Assembly: GCA_028722305.1 (NCBI GenBank)
Contig: JAQYHB010000041.1
Span: forward strand, 1 to 64,000
DNA: 64,000 nt
Direction: 5' to 3'
From: Spirochaetales bacterium
GTDB lineage: Bacteria > Spirochaetota > Spirochaetia > Sphaerochaetales > Sphaerochaetaceae
In this document: piece after piece, positions 41,821 through 51,553 of the stretch
Layout of the letters: every line of letters begins with the position of its first letter
Position numbering within the stretch: the first letter of the stretch is position 1
Translations under genes and position numbers: made by a program
The notes under the pieces: model-generated
The model's input: the letters and a program-made list of their open reading frames with translations, nothing else
Databases searched by the model: none
What the model was told of the DNA's origin: nothing

Positions 41821-42596
41821 AAGAGGTTTCCCCGCTCGATTGTCGCCACCGTGAACAAGGAATCGTCCAGATTCCGGTCATAGGCGACATCAGACATTTC
41901 CAGGATGGTCTTGTGGCCGGTCTGCACATTCTGGATCGTCATTTTCCCTATGGTCGGGTACCCGTCGATTGTCTGGATATCCTCCGAGACCATCACCCGT
42001 TCCAGCATGTCCTGGCGGTCGTAGAGCTCCACCTTGAGCAACAGGTAGTCGCTGGTACGGAACCACTCGATCCTGCGGGGATTCCGTTCGGTATTGTCCT
42101 TCGCCACCGCCTGGACCTTGTAGCAGGATTGTCCGTCGACATCCTCCTCGCCGAGCAAGGTGAAGACATCCTTCTCGACACCCCGGTCACCCATGTCGTC
42201 GTAGGTAAAATCGGTCCCCATGAAGTCCTCCTCCTTGCCCGAGCCACTGATTCGCCTGACCTTTTTCATGGCAGGAAGATAGAGCCAGCAGTCGTCGTCC
42301 CTGCCCTGGCCGTCCCACTCGAACATCAGGTAAGCCACTCCAGCCACGTCCTTTGGCTGGGAGAAGACCAAGACGGACTTCTTCACCTCTCCATAGTCCT
42401 TGGTGGACATCGAGATGACCCGCACCCGGCTCTTCCCTTTTTTGTTGACCAGTGTCATCGTCGCCGTCTCCTGGCAGGTCGTTCCTTCAGGAATCCCGTC
42501 GGAGCGCTTGGCGATTTCGTATCCCGTCAGGGATTCCGCATGGGCCAAAGCGCTTCCGATGAAAAGCAAGGCAACTACCAGCATGGTGTTACGCAT
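41817..42596 (-). CDS. Outer-membrane lipoprotein-sorting-like protein (LolA/LolB fold)
   Basis: 259 residues, signal peptide MRNTMLVVALLFIGSALAHA, then a LolA-type half-barrel region (VLVFSQPKDVAGVAYLMFEW and WLYLPAMKKVRRISGSGKEEDFMGTDFTYDDM are typical). Proteins of this group are often encoded beside RND exporters and are thought to carry a hydrophobic substrate across the periplasm. It overlaps the outer-membrane gene (four bases) and the RND gene (eight bases). The nature of the cargo is not known. Confidence 0.82.
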   Translation of the reverse strand: MRNTMLVVALLFIGSALAHAESLTGYEIAKRSDGIPEGTTCQETATMTLVNKKGKSRVRVISMSTKDYGEVKKSVLVFSQPKDVAGVAYLMFEWDGQGRDDDCWLYLPAMKKVRRISGSGKEEDFMGTDFTYDDMGDRGVEKDVFTLLGEEDVDGQSCYKVQAVAKDNTERNPRRIEWFRTSDYLLLKVELYDRQDMLERVMVSEDIQTIDGYPTIGKMTIQNVQTGHKTILEMSDVAYDRNLDDSLFTVATIERGNLL

Positions 42597-44958
42597 TTCT
42601 TCGCTCCTCCCTCTTCCCTTTGTTTTTGAAAAGCAAATTGACCAATACCGGCGTCAGCGTGTAGTCGGCTACGAGGGCGGATCCAAGCCCTATGATGGAA
42701 AGGACGCCGATACGGAGAAGAGCCATCATCGGGCTGAAGCAGTAGACGAGGAACATCGAGCAGAGAATCAGCGTGGTCATGCCCATCGTCTTGCCTATTT
42801 CCCGGAACGAACGCTCCACCGCCATGGCGCTCGTCGTTGTCCCATCCTCCATCCCGAAGCGGATGCGGCTTGTCAGATGGATCGTGTCATCAACGGCAAT
42901 ACCGAGGATCATCGGCATGATGGTCATGGTCATCATGTCCAGCGGCGTGTTCGTCCACCCCATCGCACCTCCTACCAGCAGGACCGGAACGATGTTGGGA
43001 ATCATGGCGACCAGACCGGTCAGGACCGACTGGAAGACCCACATCAGCAGGATGGCGACAACCACCAAGGACCCGCCAAAGGACTTGAGCTCGCCACTGA
43101 CCACCTTGCCGTTCATCGCCGCGTACTCGACCACCTGCCCGATCACCGAAATCCGGGCTTCCGGGAAAAGACTTTGTCCGTAGCTCTTGGCACTGGATAT
43201 GTCCTTGAGAATCTGGTTGGCATCGTACCCATTGAGCTCCACATGGATATGCGCGTACCGATAGTCCTCATCCAGCTCGTCGAACAGGGTTTCGGAATCT
43301 GATATCTCGTACAAGAAAAGTTCCTGCGCCAGCAGGCCATCATCCTCTGGAATCGCGTAACAAGCCTCATCATCCCCGTTCAAAGTCCTGTGCATCTCTT
43401 TGACCAGACGTACCACGCTTGCGGTACGGGGCTGACCGTCAGTGACCTTTGTCTGGCTCAAAGTGCCCAGATAGCGCTCAAACCGGTCCAATGCCTCCAT
43501 CGTCCCAGCCTGTTTGAAAGCTCCCTCCTGAGGACATTCGACCAGCACATCGTAGCTGTACTGGCTCCCCAGTTTGGAATTGAGGATATCAAGCATCCTC
43601 GCGACATACGGAATCCGCTTTCCCATCATCTGCGTATAGTCCATGTTGACGCTCATGCAAGCCAATCCAGGAACAGACCAGGCAATGACCGCTATGGAGA
43701 TGGCGATGACAAGCGGACTCCTCGCGATAACCATCCGGCCAAACCGTCCGAAGAGCAGGTCGACTCGGATAGCTCCCCGGGCTGCAACCGCTTTTGGACT
43801 TGGTTCCCTGTCCCGACCGAAGCTCATGAAGATCGGCACCAACACCATCACGAACAGATAGACGGCAAGAACCACACCCGCGGATATGCAGCCGAGCCAC
43901 CGTATCGGCTTCATGTCGGCAAGCAGGAAAGAGAGCAACGAAACCATCGTCGTCAGCACGGTAAAAAGGATCGGCCACCCGCACTCGCTGACGGCGTCTA
44001 CCGCCGACTGGCGCCGCCTGCCACTTTGTCGGAAATGGGTGTGGAAGGCATCGATCAGATGGATTGCGTAGCCGACCGAAAGAGCCATCCCGAGTAAAAT
44101 CGGCAGGGTCACCAGCGTGGAGTTTCCCTCCACCCCCAGCCAGCCGGAAAGGCCGAAGACCGAACCAATGCCAAGAAACGTGGCAAGAAGGGGAACCACC
44201 ACACCCTGGAGCGAGCGGACAAGGATGACCAGGCAGAGCAGCATGACGCCAAAACCACCCATCACCCTGACCTGCGTCTCATGGTTGACCACGATGTTCT
44301 CTTCCGCCTCGGTGTAGGACATCCCGGTCGCCTTCATCGTATACAGACTGCTCGTATACCGGCCCGACTCAACCACACCACGTGCCGCGTCGCCCACCTT
44401 GATCATCGCCTCCTCGGTTTCGGTATCGTAAGGCAACAAGGAAAGCACCACCCATGTCTGTGTAGCGTCGCTGCTGACCAGATGGTCTTTCAGCGAGGAC
44501 TTGCCCAGCAGGAACGCCTTCTTTTCCGCCAGTTGCTGGGGGTCGTCGGGTATTCCATCGGCGAAAGGACTGGAAACCTCAAACCCATCTTCGGTTCCGA
44601 TAGGCACCGACACGGTGGTAAGGCTGGTCACCTTGTCAGCGTAAGGAACGGAGGCAAGCAACTCATCCCCCAACTGGTCGATTGCCTGGAGAACCTCGGA
44701 GGCGAACACATCAGGGGCCTGCACCAGCACCATCACCGAGTCGTCATTTCCAAAGATATCCTTGAAATGGTCGGAATCGACCTTCACCTTCTCGGTGTCG
44801 TCAAACCAATCGTCGGACTGGTTGGAGAACTTGGTACGGGGGATGCCAGCAAGGCAGAAAAGCGAGATAAGAACGGTAGCAACCAACAGAGGCCAGCGAT
44901 GGGCCACCTGCCACATCCCCACGCTCCGGAAGACACCATTGATGCTTGTAATCCTCAT
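42589..44958 (-). CDS. RND/MMPL family exporter
   Basis: 789 residues. It has the two-fold RND layout: one N-terminal helix, a periplasmic loop of about 190 residues, helices 2-6, a second helix and loop, helices 8-12. The sterol-sensing-like helix block is intact (TLPILLGMALSVGYAIHLIDAF, the second MILGIAVDDTIHLTSRIRF with the paired Asp-Asp). The size and the two loops match hydrophobe/amphiphile exporters of the MmpL/HpnN kind, not the large drug pumps. It leads an operon with a LolA-like protein and an outer-membrane protein. Confidence 0.88.
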   Translation of the reverse strand: MRITSINGVFRSVGMWQVAHRWPLLVATVLISLFCLAGIPRTKFSNQSDDWFDDTEKVKVDSDHFKDIFGNDDSVMVLVQAPDVFASEVLQAIDQLGDELLASVPYADKVTSLTTVSVPIGTEDGFEVSSPFADGIPDDPQQLAEKKAFLLGKSSLKDHLVSSDATQTWVVLSLLPYDTETEEAMIKVGDAARGVVESGRYTSSLYTMKATGMSYTEAEENIVVNHETQVRVMGGFGVMLLCLVILVRSLQGVVVPLLATFLGIGSVFGLSGWLGVEGNSTLVTLPILLGMALSVGYAIHLIDAFHTHFRQSGRRRQSAVDAVSECGWPILFTVLTTMVSLLSFLLADMKPIRWLGCISAGVVLAVYLFVMVLVPIFMSFGRDREPSPKAVAARGAIRVDLLFGRFGRMVIARSPLVIAISIAVIAWSVPGLACMSVNMDYTQMMGKRIPYVARMLDILNSKLGSQYSYDVLVECPQEGAFKQAGTMEALDRFERYLGTLSQTKVTDGQPRTASVVRLVKEMHRTLNGDDEACYAIPEDDGLLAQELFLYEISDSETLFDELDEDYRYAHIHVELNGYDANQILKDISSAKSYGQSLFPEARISVIGQVVEYAAMNGKVVSGELKSFGGSLVVVAILLMWVFQSVLTGLVAMIPNIVPVLLVGGAMGWTNTPLDMMTMTIMPMILGIAVDDTIHLTSRIRFGMEDGTTTSAMAVERSFREIGKTMGMTTLILCSMFLVYCFSPMMALLRIGVLSIIGLGSALVADYTLTPVLVNLLFKNKGKREERRNA

Positions 44959-45139
44959 AGACCTCCAAGACCATCAGGTTGCGGGAATGCAAACTGACTG
45001 TCCCTTCAGTATAGTTAGGAAACACTAACCACATCAAGATGAGATTTTCTTCCAGATGCCACGAGCCCAAAAGCAGAGAAATCCACCGCCGACCCGAAAT
45101 AGGACAAGCGGCATTCCTGTCGGAACGCCGTCGAGAAGC

Positions 45140-45655
45140 CTATCGGTACGAGACCGTTTCGGAGAGCGGTTTCCGGCTGGCGTGGTTCGCCAGCGGCTTG
45201 GCTTCGGCGGCTCCGTAGCCGAGGTCCAGCATCATCACCACATCCTCGTTTGTGGGAAGCGCGAGCACTTCCTTTACCTTCTCTGGGTCGAAGAAGTTCA
45301 CCCAGCAACTGTCCAATCCTGCGTTTGCCGAGGCCAGAAGCATATGGGTGGCGACAATCGCCGCATCCTCCACTCCCGAGTCGCGCTGGCCGCCAGGATA
45401 GGTGAAGACATGGTTTTTGTCATAGGTGACGACCAGACAGGTCGGTGCGCCATACCGGCACGGAGTGACGCTGTCGATTTTCGCGAGTTCCTCAGGAGAC
45501 TGCACGACATAGACGTGCTGCTCCTGCAGGTTCTTCGCCGTAGGAGCCAGCCGTCCGGCCTCCAGTACCGCCTGCAGCTTCTCCGGCTCCACAGGCTTGG
45601 ATCCGTCATACTTCTTGCAAGAAAACCGATTGACGATCAATTCCATGAACTGCAT
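45140..45655 (-). CDS. Nitroreductase family protein
   Basis: 171 residues with the compact nitroreductase fold: FMELIVNRFSCKKYD (FMN-binding Arg), LAPTAKNLQEQHVYVV, and the late DLGYGAAEAKPLANHASRKPL. The start ATG 45655 follows GGGAGGAATCC. It lies next to the DUF1667 gene of the GlpABC-like operon, overlapping neither, on the same strand, and may be read through from it. Confidence 0.85.
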   Translation of the reverse strand: MQFMELIVNRFSCKKYDGSKPVEPEKLQAVLEAGRLAPTAKNLQEQHVYVVQSPEELAKIDSVTPCRYGAPTCLVVTYDKNHVFTYPGGQRDSGVEDAAIVATHMLLASANAGLDSCWVNFFDPEKVKEVLALPTNEDVVMMLDLGYGAAEAKPLANHASRKPLSETVSYR

Positions 45656-45716
45656 GGATTCCTCCCGGCTCGCCGATGGGCGGCCCAACCTTTCCTTTTC
45701 CATCTTGCCACTCGCA

Positions 45717-46070
45717 TCATTCCTTGTCGATACTCCGGGTGGCAATCACGTCGCTCCCAAGGCCCAGCACATTGGCGATCAGCACCGCCCCAGCCTTGAC
45801 CGGAGCCTGGACCCTCGCCTTCCGAATCTGTTCCATCACCGGAAAGATCTGTGCCTTGGGAATCGGCTTGCTCAGCCTGACGCTGACCAGCGGCTGGTCG
45901 CCACCCTCCACAAGGATCGAGGAAGCGATGGTGCGCATCGGCCCGAGCAGTTCCTCCCTGGCGTACTCCGCCCCTTTGGGACAACAATTCCCGCTGGTCC
46001 CGGATGACCGGGTGTCGATGGTCACTTCGCACCCATTCGGGCAGCGGATACAGGTAAAGGTCTTCAGCAT
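45717..46070 (-). CDS. DUF1667 protein (GlpC-like small subunit)
   Basis: 117 residues. It begins FTCIRCPNGCEVTI and has CCPKGAEYA, a four-cysteine pattern (CxxCxxxC ... CC) that likely holds an iron-sulfur cluster or zinc. DUF1667 proteins lie beside a GlpA-like and a second FAD oxidoreductase in many anaerobes and are thought to be electron-transfer subunits. The start overlaps the stop of the FAD oxidoreductase gene by seven bases. Confidence 0.85.
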   Translation of the reverse strand: MLKTFTCIRCPNGCEVTIDTRSSGTSGNCCPKGAEYAREELLGPMRTIASSILVEGGDQPLVSVRLSKPIPKAQIFPVMEQIRKARVQAPVKAGAVLIANVLGLGSDVIATRSIDKE

Positions 46071-47299
46071 GTCAGGCTCACCTCCACATCCCCTTCCTTC
46101 TGGAAGGCTTGGCGCTTCACCGCCACCTCGACCATGACGGCGGGAAGGGCTTTCCTCAGGCGCTTTTGGTACAATACCTTTCCATTTTGCGTCACCCTTA
46201 GGATTCCGTCGGCGAGCTTTGCCGACGGACGCATCGAGAAGGTGACATCCTCGTCACCGGAAATCGATGCCGGCAGCACATGATTCAGCCCGGCCCCGGC
46301 CTTGACCCGAATCGGGCAAGCAGGAAGACTTCCCTCCCGGACGAAACGGGCTGCTGCTCTGGCGGTCTTTTCCGCCTCAAGCGATACGAAATCGACCAGG
46401 TCATGGACGTGCAGCACGTTGCCGCAGGAGAAAAACCCAGGCCTGTCGCACTGCATCCATTGGTCGACGACCGCACCATGGGTACGCCGGTCCAAGGCGA
46501 TGCCGGCTTTCCGTGTCAGCTCGTTCTCCGGAATCAGCCCGGCGGAAAGGATCAACGTGTCGCAGGGAACCTCCTCCCCGGTGCCCTTGATTGGTCTGAG
46601 CTTCTCATCCACCTGACTGACCGTCACGCCCGTCAGCCTCGAGGCTCCGTGGATATCCGTCACGGTATGGCTGAGATAAAGCGGAATCCCGTAATCATCC
46701 AGACACTGCTGGATGTTCCGGGGAAGCCCGCTGGGAATCGGCTGGATCTCATAGACACCTTTCACGTGGGCTCCCTCCAGCGTCAGGCGACGGGCCATGA
46801 TCATGCCGATATCCCCGCTACCGAGGATGACCACCTCTTTGCCGACCATCTTGTTCTGCAGGTTGATAAAGTTCTGGGCGGTTCCCGCAGTGAAGACCCC
46901 GCTGGGACGCTCTCCGGGGATGGCGAGGGCTCCACGAGGTCGCTCGCGACAGCCCATGGCGAAGATTACCGCTTTGGCTTGGATTGCCTCCACTCCCGAT
47001 GGCGAGACATAGGTGGCCTGCCGCTGGGGCGTCACCTCGGTGACGGCGGCATCAAGCAGGTAGGGAATCTTCCTTTCCACCACCTCGTCGATGAAGCGCT
47101 GGGCATACTCGGGCCCGCTCAGCATCTCCCCAAACCGGGTCAGTCCAAAACCATCATGAATACATTGCCGCAGGATTCCGCCAAGCTGTTTCTCCCTCTC
47201 GACAATCAGGATCTTCCGGATGCCTGCCTTGTCCAAGGCGACTGCCGCGGCAAGCCCCGCTGGCCCGCCGCCGATGATCAGCACGTCGACCTCTTTCAT
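46064..47299 (-). CDS. FAD-dependent oxidoreductase (GlpB-like partner)
   Basis: 411 residues: N-terminal FAD site VDVLIIGGGPAGLAAAVAL, a second dinucleotide site EVVILGSGDIGMIMARRL for NAD(P), the usual GCRERPRGALAIPGERPSG loop and the FAD-closing FFSCGNVLHVHD segment. This is the architecture of Nox/HcaD-like oxidoreductases found beside GlpA-like enzymes. The start ATG 47299 overlaps the GlpA-like stop by four bases. Confidence 0.88.
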   Translation of the reverse strand: MKEVDVLIIGGGPAGLAAAVALDKAGIRKILIVEREKQLGGILRQCIHDGFGLTRFGEMLSGPEYAQRFIDEVVERKIPYLLDAAVTEVTPQRQATYVSPSGVEAIQAKAVIFAMGCRERPRGALAIPGERPSGVFTAGTAQNFINLQNKMVGKEVVILGSGDIGMIMARRLTLEGAHVKGVYEIQPIPSGLPRNIQQCLDDYGIPLYLSHTVTDIHGASRLTGVTVSQVDEKLRPIKGTGEEVPCDTLILSAGLIPENELTRKAGIALDRRTHGAVVDQWMQCDRPGFFSCGNVLHVHDLVDFVSLEAEKTARAAARFVREGSLPACPIRVKAGAGLNHVLPASISGDEDVTFSMRPSAKLADGILRVTQNGKVLYQKRLRKALPAVMVEVAVKRQAFQKEGDVEVSLTC

Positions 47300-48759
47300 C
47301 GCTCCCCACCTCTCACGTTTCCCGTGAACAACCACGAACCTGGCCTTTCGTAGGTCAGCTCGGTATCCTTCAGATGCGCCTCTTCCTCCAGCAGACGGGC
47401 AATCCGCATCTGGCAGTAGCCTCCCTGGCAACGCCCCATCATGGCCCGGCTCCGATACTTGACCGAGACCATGGTCCGCGCGCCAATCGGGTTGTGAATC
47501 GCCCGCAGGATCTCCGCCTTGGAGACCTGCTGGCAGCGGCAGACCAGTTCCCCGTAATCTGGGTTTTCCCGGACCGCCTCGGCCTGCTCCTCCCTCGTCA
47601 TCAACCGGAAAGGCTTGGGCACCTTCCGTTCCGGGATGAAAGCGGGGTTCCGCGCCAAACGCTCCCGCTCCTTGATCATCCCCACCACCATTTCCGCAAT
47701 CGGGGTGGAAGCGGTAAGTCCCGGAGACTCGATGCCGATCAGGTTGACGGCATGCGGAGCCTGCTGGTCCCTGATCTCGATCTTGAAATCCTGGATCTTT
47801 CCTTCCTCGTCGACCAGTTTCGGGAGGATGCCCGAATAGGTGCGGATATAATCACCCCTGGTGAAATGGGGCCAGAGCGCCATGGCGCTCTCATAGAGCA
47901 TGTCGATGTTCTTCTGCTCCGTCCCATAGTAGGAGAAGTTGTCCGACGTCTCGGCGGTGGGGCCGAGCAGGATATTCCCGTCCGTGGTACAGGTAACGTG
48001 GATGCCCATGTAGGTGTTGCTCGGCACGGTATAGATGGGCATGGGCACCAATTCTCCCAGCCGGTTGTCGAGGATGATGTAGTCGTCCTTGCTGGCGACC
48101 ACATGATAGCCGGTGATGCCGAGCAGGTCGCTGATTCGCTTTGCCCCAAGGCCTGCGGCATTGACGACCCAGCGGGCCTGGCAGCATATTCCATCTCCAG
48201 CCTCGACATACCAGCTGCCATCGGCCCGATCGATGTTCCGCACTTCCCGTCCCAGGAAATACCGGACACCGTTGGAAGCCGCGTTCTCGGCCAAGGCGAT
48301 GGTCAGCCCGAAGGGGTCGACGATGCCGCTGTTCGGGGAATACAGGGCGAAACGTCCCTCGACCGAGGGCACGAGCGCATGGAGCTCCTTCTCGTCCACC
48401 ATCCGCAGCCCTTCCACCCCATTCTTTTCTCCCTGATGTAATGTACCTAGCAGGGATTGATATTCCGCTTCCGTGTTGCCAACCAAGACCTTGCCGCTTC
48501 TTCGGAACACGAAGCCAAGCTCCTCGGAAAGATTCCCCATCATGCGGTTGCCCTGCACGCAGAGCTTTGCCTTCAAGGACCCGGCATCGTAGGCGAAGCC
48601 TCCGTGGACCACCCCGGTATTGCGGCCGCTGGTCTCCATGCAGACATCCAGGTTCTTCTCCAGGACAGCGATGGACAGCTTGTAGCGGGCCAGTTCCCTC
48701 GCGATGGCGGAACCGACCACGCCTCCTCCGATAATCACGACATCAAACTTCAGGCTCAC
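47296..48759 (-). CDS. NAD(P)/FAD-dependent oxidoreductase (GlpA/LhgO-like)
   Basis: 487 residues: FAD site FDVVIIGGGVVGSAIARELARY, the substrate-domain core typical of glycerol-3-phosphate or L-2-hydroxyglutarate dehydrogenases (TSGRNTGVVHGGFAYD), and a C-terminal BFD-like [2Fe-2S] region with CRC ... GRCQGGYCQ. Oxidation of a hydroxy acid or glycerol phosphate is likely, with electrons going to the partner subunits. The GTG at 48759 (GGAG upstream) is chosen over the TTG at 48771. Regulation by the divergent GntR gene is probable. Confidence 0.88.
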   Translation of the reverse strand: MSLKFDVVIIGGGVVGSAIARELARYKLSIAVLEKNLDVCMETSGRNTGVVHGGFAYDAGSLKAKLCVQGNRMMGNLSEELGFVFRRSGKVLVGNTEAEYQSLLGTLHQGEKNGVEGLRMVDEKELHALVPSVEGRFALYSPNSGIVDPFGLTIALAENAASNGVRYFLGREVRNIDRADGSWYVEAGDGICCQARWVVNAAGLGAKRISDLLGITGYHVVASKDDYIILDNRLGELVPMPIYTVPSNTYMGIHVTCTTDGNILLGPTAETSDNFSYYGTEQKNIDMLYESAMALWPHFTRGDYIRTYSGILPKLVDEEGKIQDFKIEIRDQQAPHAVNLIGIESPGLTASTPIAEMVVGMIKERERLARNPAFIPERKVPKPFRLMTREEQAEAVRENPDYGELVCRCQQVSKAEILRAIHNPIGARTMVSVKYRSRAMMGRCQGGYCQMRIARLLEEEAHLKDTELTYERPGSWLFTGNVRGGER

Positions 48760-48851
48760 TGGTATCTCCAAACTAATATATCGGTTGCATATTGCTGGTT
48801 TCCGCTATATCATCCTCTTGGGAAGTTGTCAACGATTTCCGGAGGTCCTCG

Positions 48852-49478
48852 ATGGCAGTCACACGGAAGGAAGAAGCATACGCGCTGGTCAAAGGCCAGA
48901 TTCTCGATGGCACGCTGAAGCCTGGAGACATCGTCAGCGAACGGGCATTCATCCAGACGCTCGGGTACAGCCGTACCCCGGTACATGAGGCGGTAACCCA
49001 GCTCGCCGAGGAAGGGCTGGTCAAGATCATGCCCAGCAGGGGCATGGTGGTCGCCCCAATCTCCGTGGGCGACATCACGATGGTCTATCAGGCGCGTAGC
49101 GTCATCGAGCCAGCGATCGTCCGGCTGCTAGCGGAAACGCGCGGCCTCGCGGTCAAGGACGAGGTAGAGGAAGCGATGAAGCGACAAATGGGCGACGAGG
49201 ACAGCGCGTTCCACTGCGCCCTCGCCCAGCTGGCAGGAAACAGCTATCTGCTGGAAATGGAACGGAAACTGATGACGCAATGCCAGAGAATCCGGGTTCT
49301 CTCGAACAAGGAGGATCCCGCACGAGAGGCCCTTGCCCGCAGCGAGCATCAGGCCATCCTGGAGGCCATCCAGCAAAAAGAGGGAGGGCTCGCCTGCAAG
49401 CAAGTCCTCCACCATCTCAGCCGCACAGTCGGCGACTATCAGCACATTTTCTCGACGAGCACGGCAATCCAGCTGTGA
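48852..49478 (+). CDS. GntR family transcriptional regulator (FCD/FadR-type)
   Basis: 208 residues: N-terminal winged helix (AYALVKGQILDGTLKPGD, then LGYSRTPVHEAVTQLAEEGLV), then the all-helical FCD effector domain, in which the metal-binding Asp/His set is partly visible (ERK..., DEDSAFHCALA, SEHQAILEAI). The start ATG 48852 has GGAGG. It is divergent from the GlpABC-like operon, 92 bases apart, and likely senses its substrate. Confidence 0.85.
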   Translation: MAVTRKEEAYALVKGQILDGTLKPGDIVSERAFIQTLGYSRTPVHEAVTQLAEEGLVKIMPSRGMVVAPISVGDITMVYQARSVIEPAIVRLLAETRGLAVKDEVEEAMKRQMGDEDSAFHCALAQLAGNSYLLEMERKLMTQCQRIRVLSNKEDPAREALARSEHQAILEAIQQKEGGLACKQVLHHLSRTVGDYQHIFSTSTAIQL

Positions 49479-49484
49479 CTTCCC

Positions 49485-50459
49485 CTACTTCGTCTGGGAC
49501 AGAATCCAGTTTCTCACCGCGGAGAGCTTGTAGCCGTAATCGAAAGAGGCCATATGTTCGCTGGTGATGTTGCTGGAGACACCCTGCATGACGGTGCCAG
49601 AAGCCCAGGTGATGAAGTTGATCGCATTGCCTTCGTCCAGCATCGCCTGCACCTGATCGTTCAGCGTGGCGCGATCGGCTTGCGCGTCCACATCGGAAAT
49701 CTCGCCATAGGTGACGCCTTTCTCCGTCAAGTACTGCTTCAGCTCCTCCTGTCCGGCGGCAGCCTTTTCATCACCACCAGCGGCCACATAGATGATACGC
49801 TGGCTGGCGACTTCCGGAAGCTGGTCGACCGGCCACTGGCCGTCGACAATCAGGACAGCGGCGTACAGGTCGGGATAGTTCGAGGCGAGATACAGGGTGG
49901 TCATGGCGCCCATCGACTGGCCGGTCCCATAGATCCGGTCCATGTCGACCGAATACATCCCCGCTACCGCGGCAATCAGCCTGGGAGTCAGGTTCACATA
50001 GTCGGTGACGGTATAGGCATCGTGGTCGTCGATGACGACGTCAGGATAGACCGGATTCAGGATGATGCACCCATCATCCTGGTTGCCGCCCGCCCAGACC
50101 AAACCACCCCATCCTTGGGTAAGGGGATAGTCCATATCGGTGCCGGCAGTGGTGGCGTCGCCGATGAAGACCACCATCGGATAGCTCTTGGATGCATCGT
50201 AATCGGAAGGCAGGTAGATGTTGTAGGGAACGGTCAGGCCGGTCTCCTCATCCGTGTAGGAACCCCTGGCGAACCCGGGCTTCACGCTGGCAATCAGCTC
50301 CTGCAACTCGCTATCGGCGCTCTTGTCCGGATGCTCGCCGGTCGTTCGTGCGAAAAAGGCGATGTTGCTCACAGGCTCTTCTGCATTCTTGCTTGTCGCG
50401 CAACCTGCCAACGCGAGCGCCACTACGGCCAGGCCCAGCATGATGGTTGTTCGTTTCAT
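49485..50459 (-). CDS. Lipoprotein esterase/peptidase (alpha/beta hydrolase)
   Basis: 324 residues. The signal ends VALALAGC (lipobox). The hydrolase core has the nucleophile elbow GTGQSMGAMTT (GQSMG) with the catalytic Ser, a WAGGNQDDGCIILNP loop, an aspartate in AAVLIVDGQWPVD and a late His candidate in TSEHMASFDYG. It matches surface-anchored esterases of the prolyl-oligopeptidase-like group. It lies head to tail with nothing else on this strand and converges on the GntR gene. Confidence 0.8.
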   Translation of the reverse strand: MKRTTIMLGLAVVALALAGCATSKNAEEPVSNIAFFARTTGEHPDKSADSELQELIASVKPGFARGSYTDEETGLTVPYNIYLPSDYDASKSYPMVVFIGDATTAGTDMDYPLTQGWGGLVWAGGNQDDGCIILNPVYPDVVIDDHDAYTVTDYVNLTPRLIAAVAGMYSVDMDRIYGTGQSMGAMTTLYLASNYPDLYAAVLIVDGQWPVDQLPEVASQRIIYVAAGGDEKAAAGQEELKQYLTEKGVTYGEISDVDAQADRATLNDQVQAMLDEGNAINFITWASGTVMQGVSSNITSEHMASFDYGYKLSAVRNWILSQTK

Positions 50460-50614
50460 GATGATTCTCCTCCATGCGTGTTTCTTTACTTGGGGTCTTT
50501 TTTAAAGCGAACCACCATCCGCTGGTTGGCTCTATCATTATCCATCTCCCGAACAAAAAGAAACCGGGTTTTTGTGTGGATTCGTGGAGTTTCATCACGC
50601 CCATCGGAAGCCGC

Positions 50615-51394
50615 TCACTTCTGCCGTTGCACTAGCGAGCGATAGAACGCGGCTTGGGCTTCCTGCCAGTAGGGAACGAGATATACGAGAAGGATTCCAC
50701 AGGTCAGAAGGGACAGCAGGAACCACCCGAGGAACGAAAGGACGAACAGGAAGAATTCCCATTTGTGTCCCTGCATCATTTTCCTGCTTGCGCTGATGGC
50801 TTCGCCAGGCTCCATGTCCGGGTGCTCGGCGAAGATGTACAAGGCCTGGCTGTAGGAGATGGACTTGACGACGCCGGGAATGATGAAAAGGCATCCCCAG
50901 AGGCAGATGTACAGGGTCCTCAAGAAGGCAAGGCCCACACACCGCCAATACGGCCTGAACCCTTCCGAAAGCAAATCCAGCGACCAGCGTCTCTGGTCGA
51001 AAAGAGCGAGATAGATGTGGATGCACCCCAACTCGACGCAAGGAAGCAGGAACAGGACGGCCAGCCACCCGAGGAACGGAGACCAAGCGTAGCACAGCAT
51101 GGAAAGGACCGAACACAGGGAGAGGGGGAGCAACTTCAGAATGTTGCCACGGATGCGTTCCTTGGCAAGACGTTTCAACGCGCCCCTTCTCGAAGGGACC
51201 TCGCTCCCAGGTTCTTCCATCTTCCGCTGGAGAGAGCGGGGAACCAAGGTAAAGCGGCCTCCTTCTTCCCGGATTTCCACCTCCATCCCCACCTGGGGAA
51301 CGAAATCGCAAAGAGCCTTCGGAATGGATTTGCTTGACCCATCGTCCATGCAAAAGACGATATCCGCCCCTTCGAAACCGACAATACGCGCCAT
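50615..51394 (-). CDS. DUF975 family membrane protein
   Basis: 259 residues. The N-terminal third is soluble and beta-rich, while the rest has about five membrane helices. The DUF975 hallmark IIPGVVKSISYSQALYIFAEHP followed by SRKMMQGHKWEFFLFVLSF is present. DUF975 proteins are common in Firmicutes and of unknown function. The start ATG 51394 has AGGAGC. The first 90 residues (VGFEGADIVFCMDDGSSKSI) are not typical of the family and look like an added domain. Confidence 0.8.
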   Translation of the reverse strand: MARIVGFEGADIVFCMDDGSSKSIPKALCDFVPQVGMEVEIREEGGRFTLVPRSLQRKMEEPGSEVPSRRGALKRLAKERIRGNILKLLPLSLCSVLSMLCYAWSPFLGWLAVLFLLPCVELGCIHIYLALFDQRRWSLDLLSEGFRPYWRCVGLAFLRTLYICLWGCLFIIPGVVKSISYSQALYIFAEHPDMEPGEAISASRKMMQGHKWEFFLFVLSFLGWFLLSLLTCGILLVYLVPYWQEAQAAFYRSLVQRQK

Positions 51395-51511
51395 GAGGAT
51401 GCTCCTTGGTGCAGCCACCGCCTCCATCATACACCTGGGAAGAAAGGAAAGCCACCCTACACCCGGAATTCCCCTTCAAACAAGGGCAAGGACAATTTTC
51501 CGCCTAGGGGC

Positions 51512-51540
51512 TTGCATGAGATGCGCACTCTCGCTAGGAT
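51512..51540 (+). promoter_or_regulatory. Promoter of tRNA-Lys
   Basis: TTGCAT (51512-51517) and TAGGAT (51535-51540) with a 17-base spacer, 13 bases before the tRNA. Confidence 0.7.
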
Positions 51541-51553
51541 AGTCAATCGTTGC

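Noticed and set aside
48760..48851. A GntR operator in the gap upstream of the GlpA-like operon
   Set aside because: Only a weak ATAT...ATAT repeat is visible, not the usual TNGTNNNACNA. I could not support a site.
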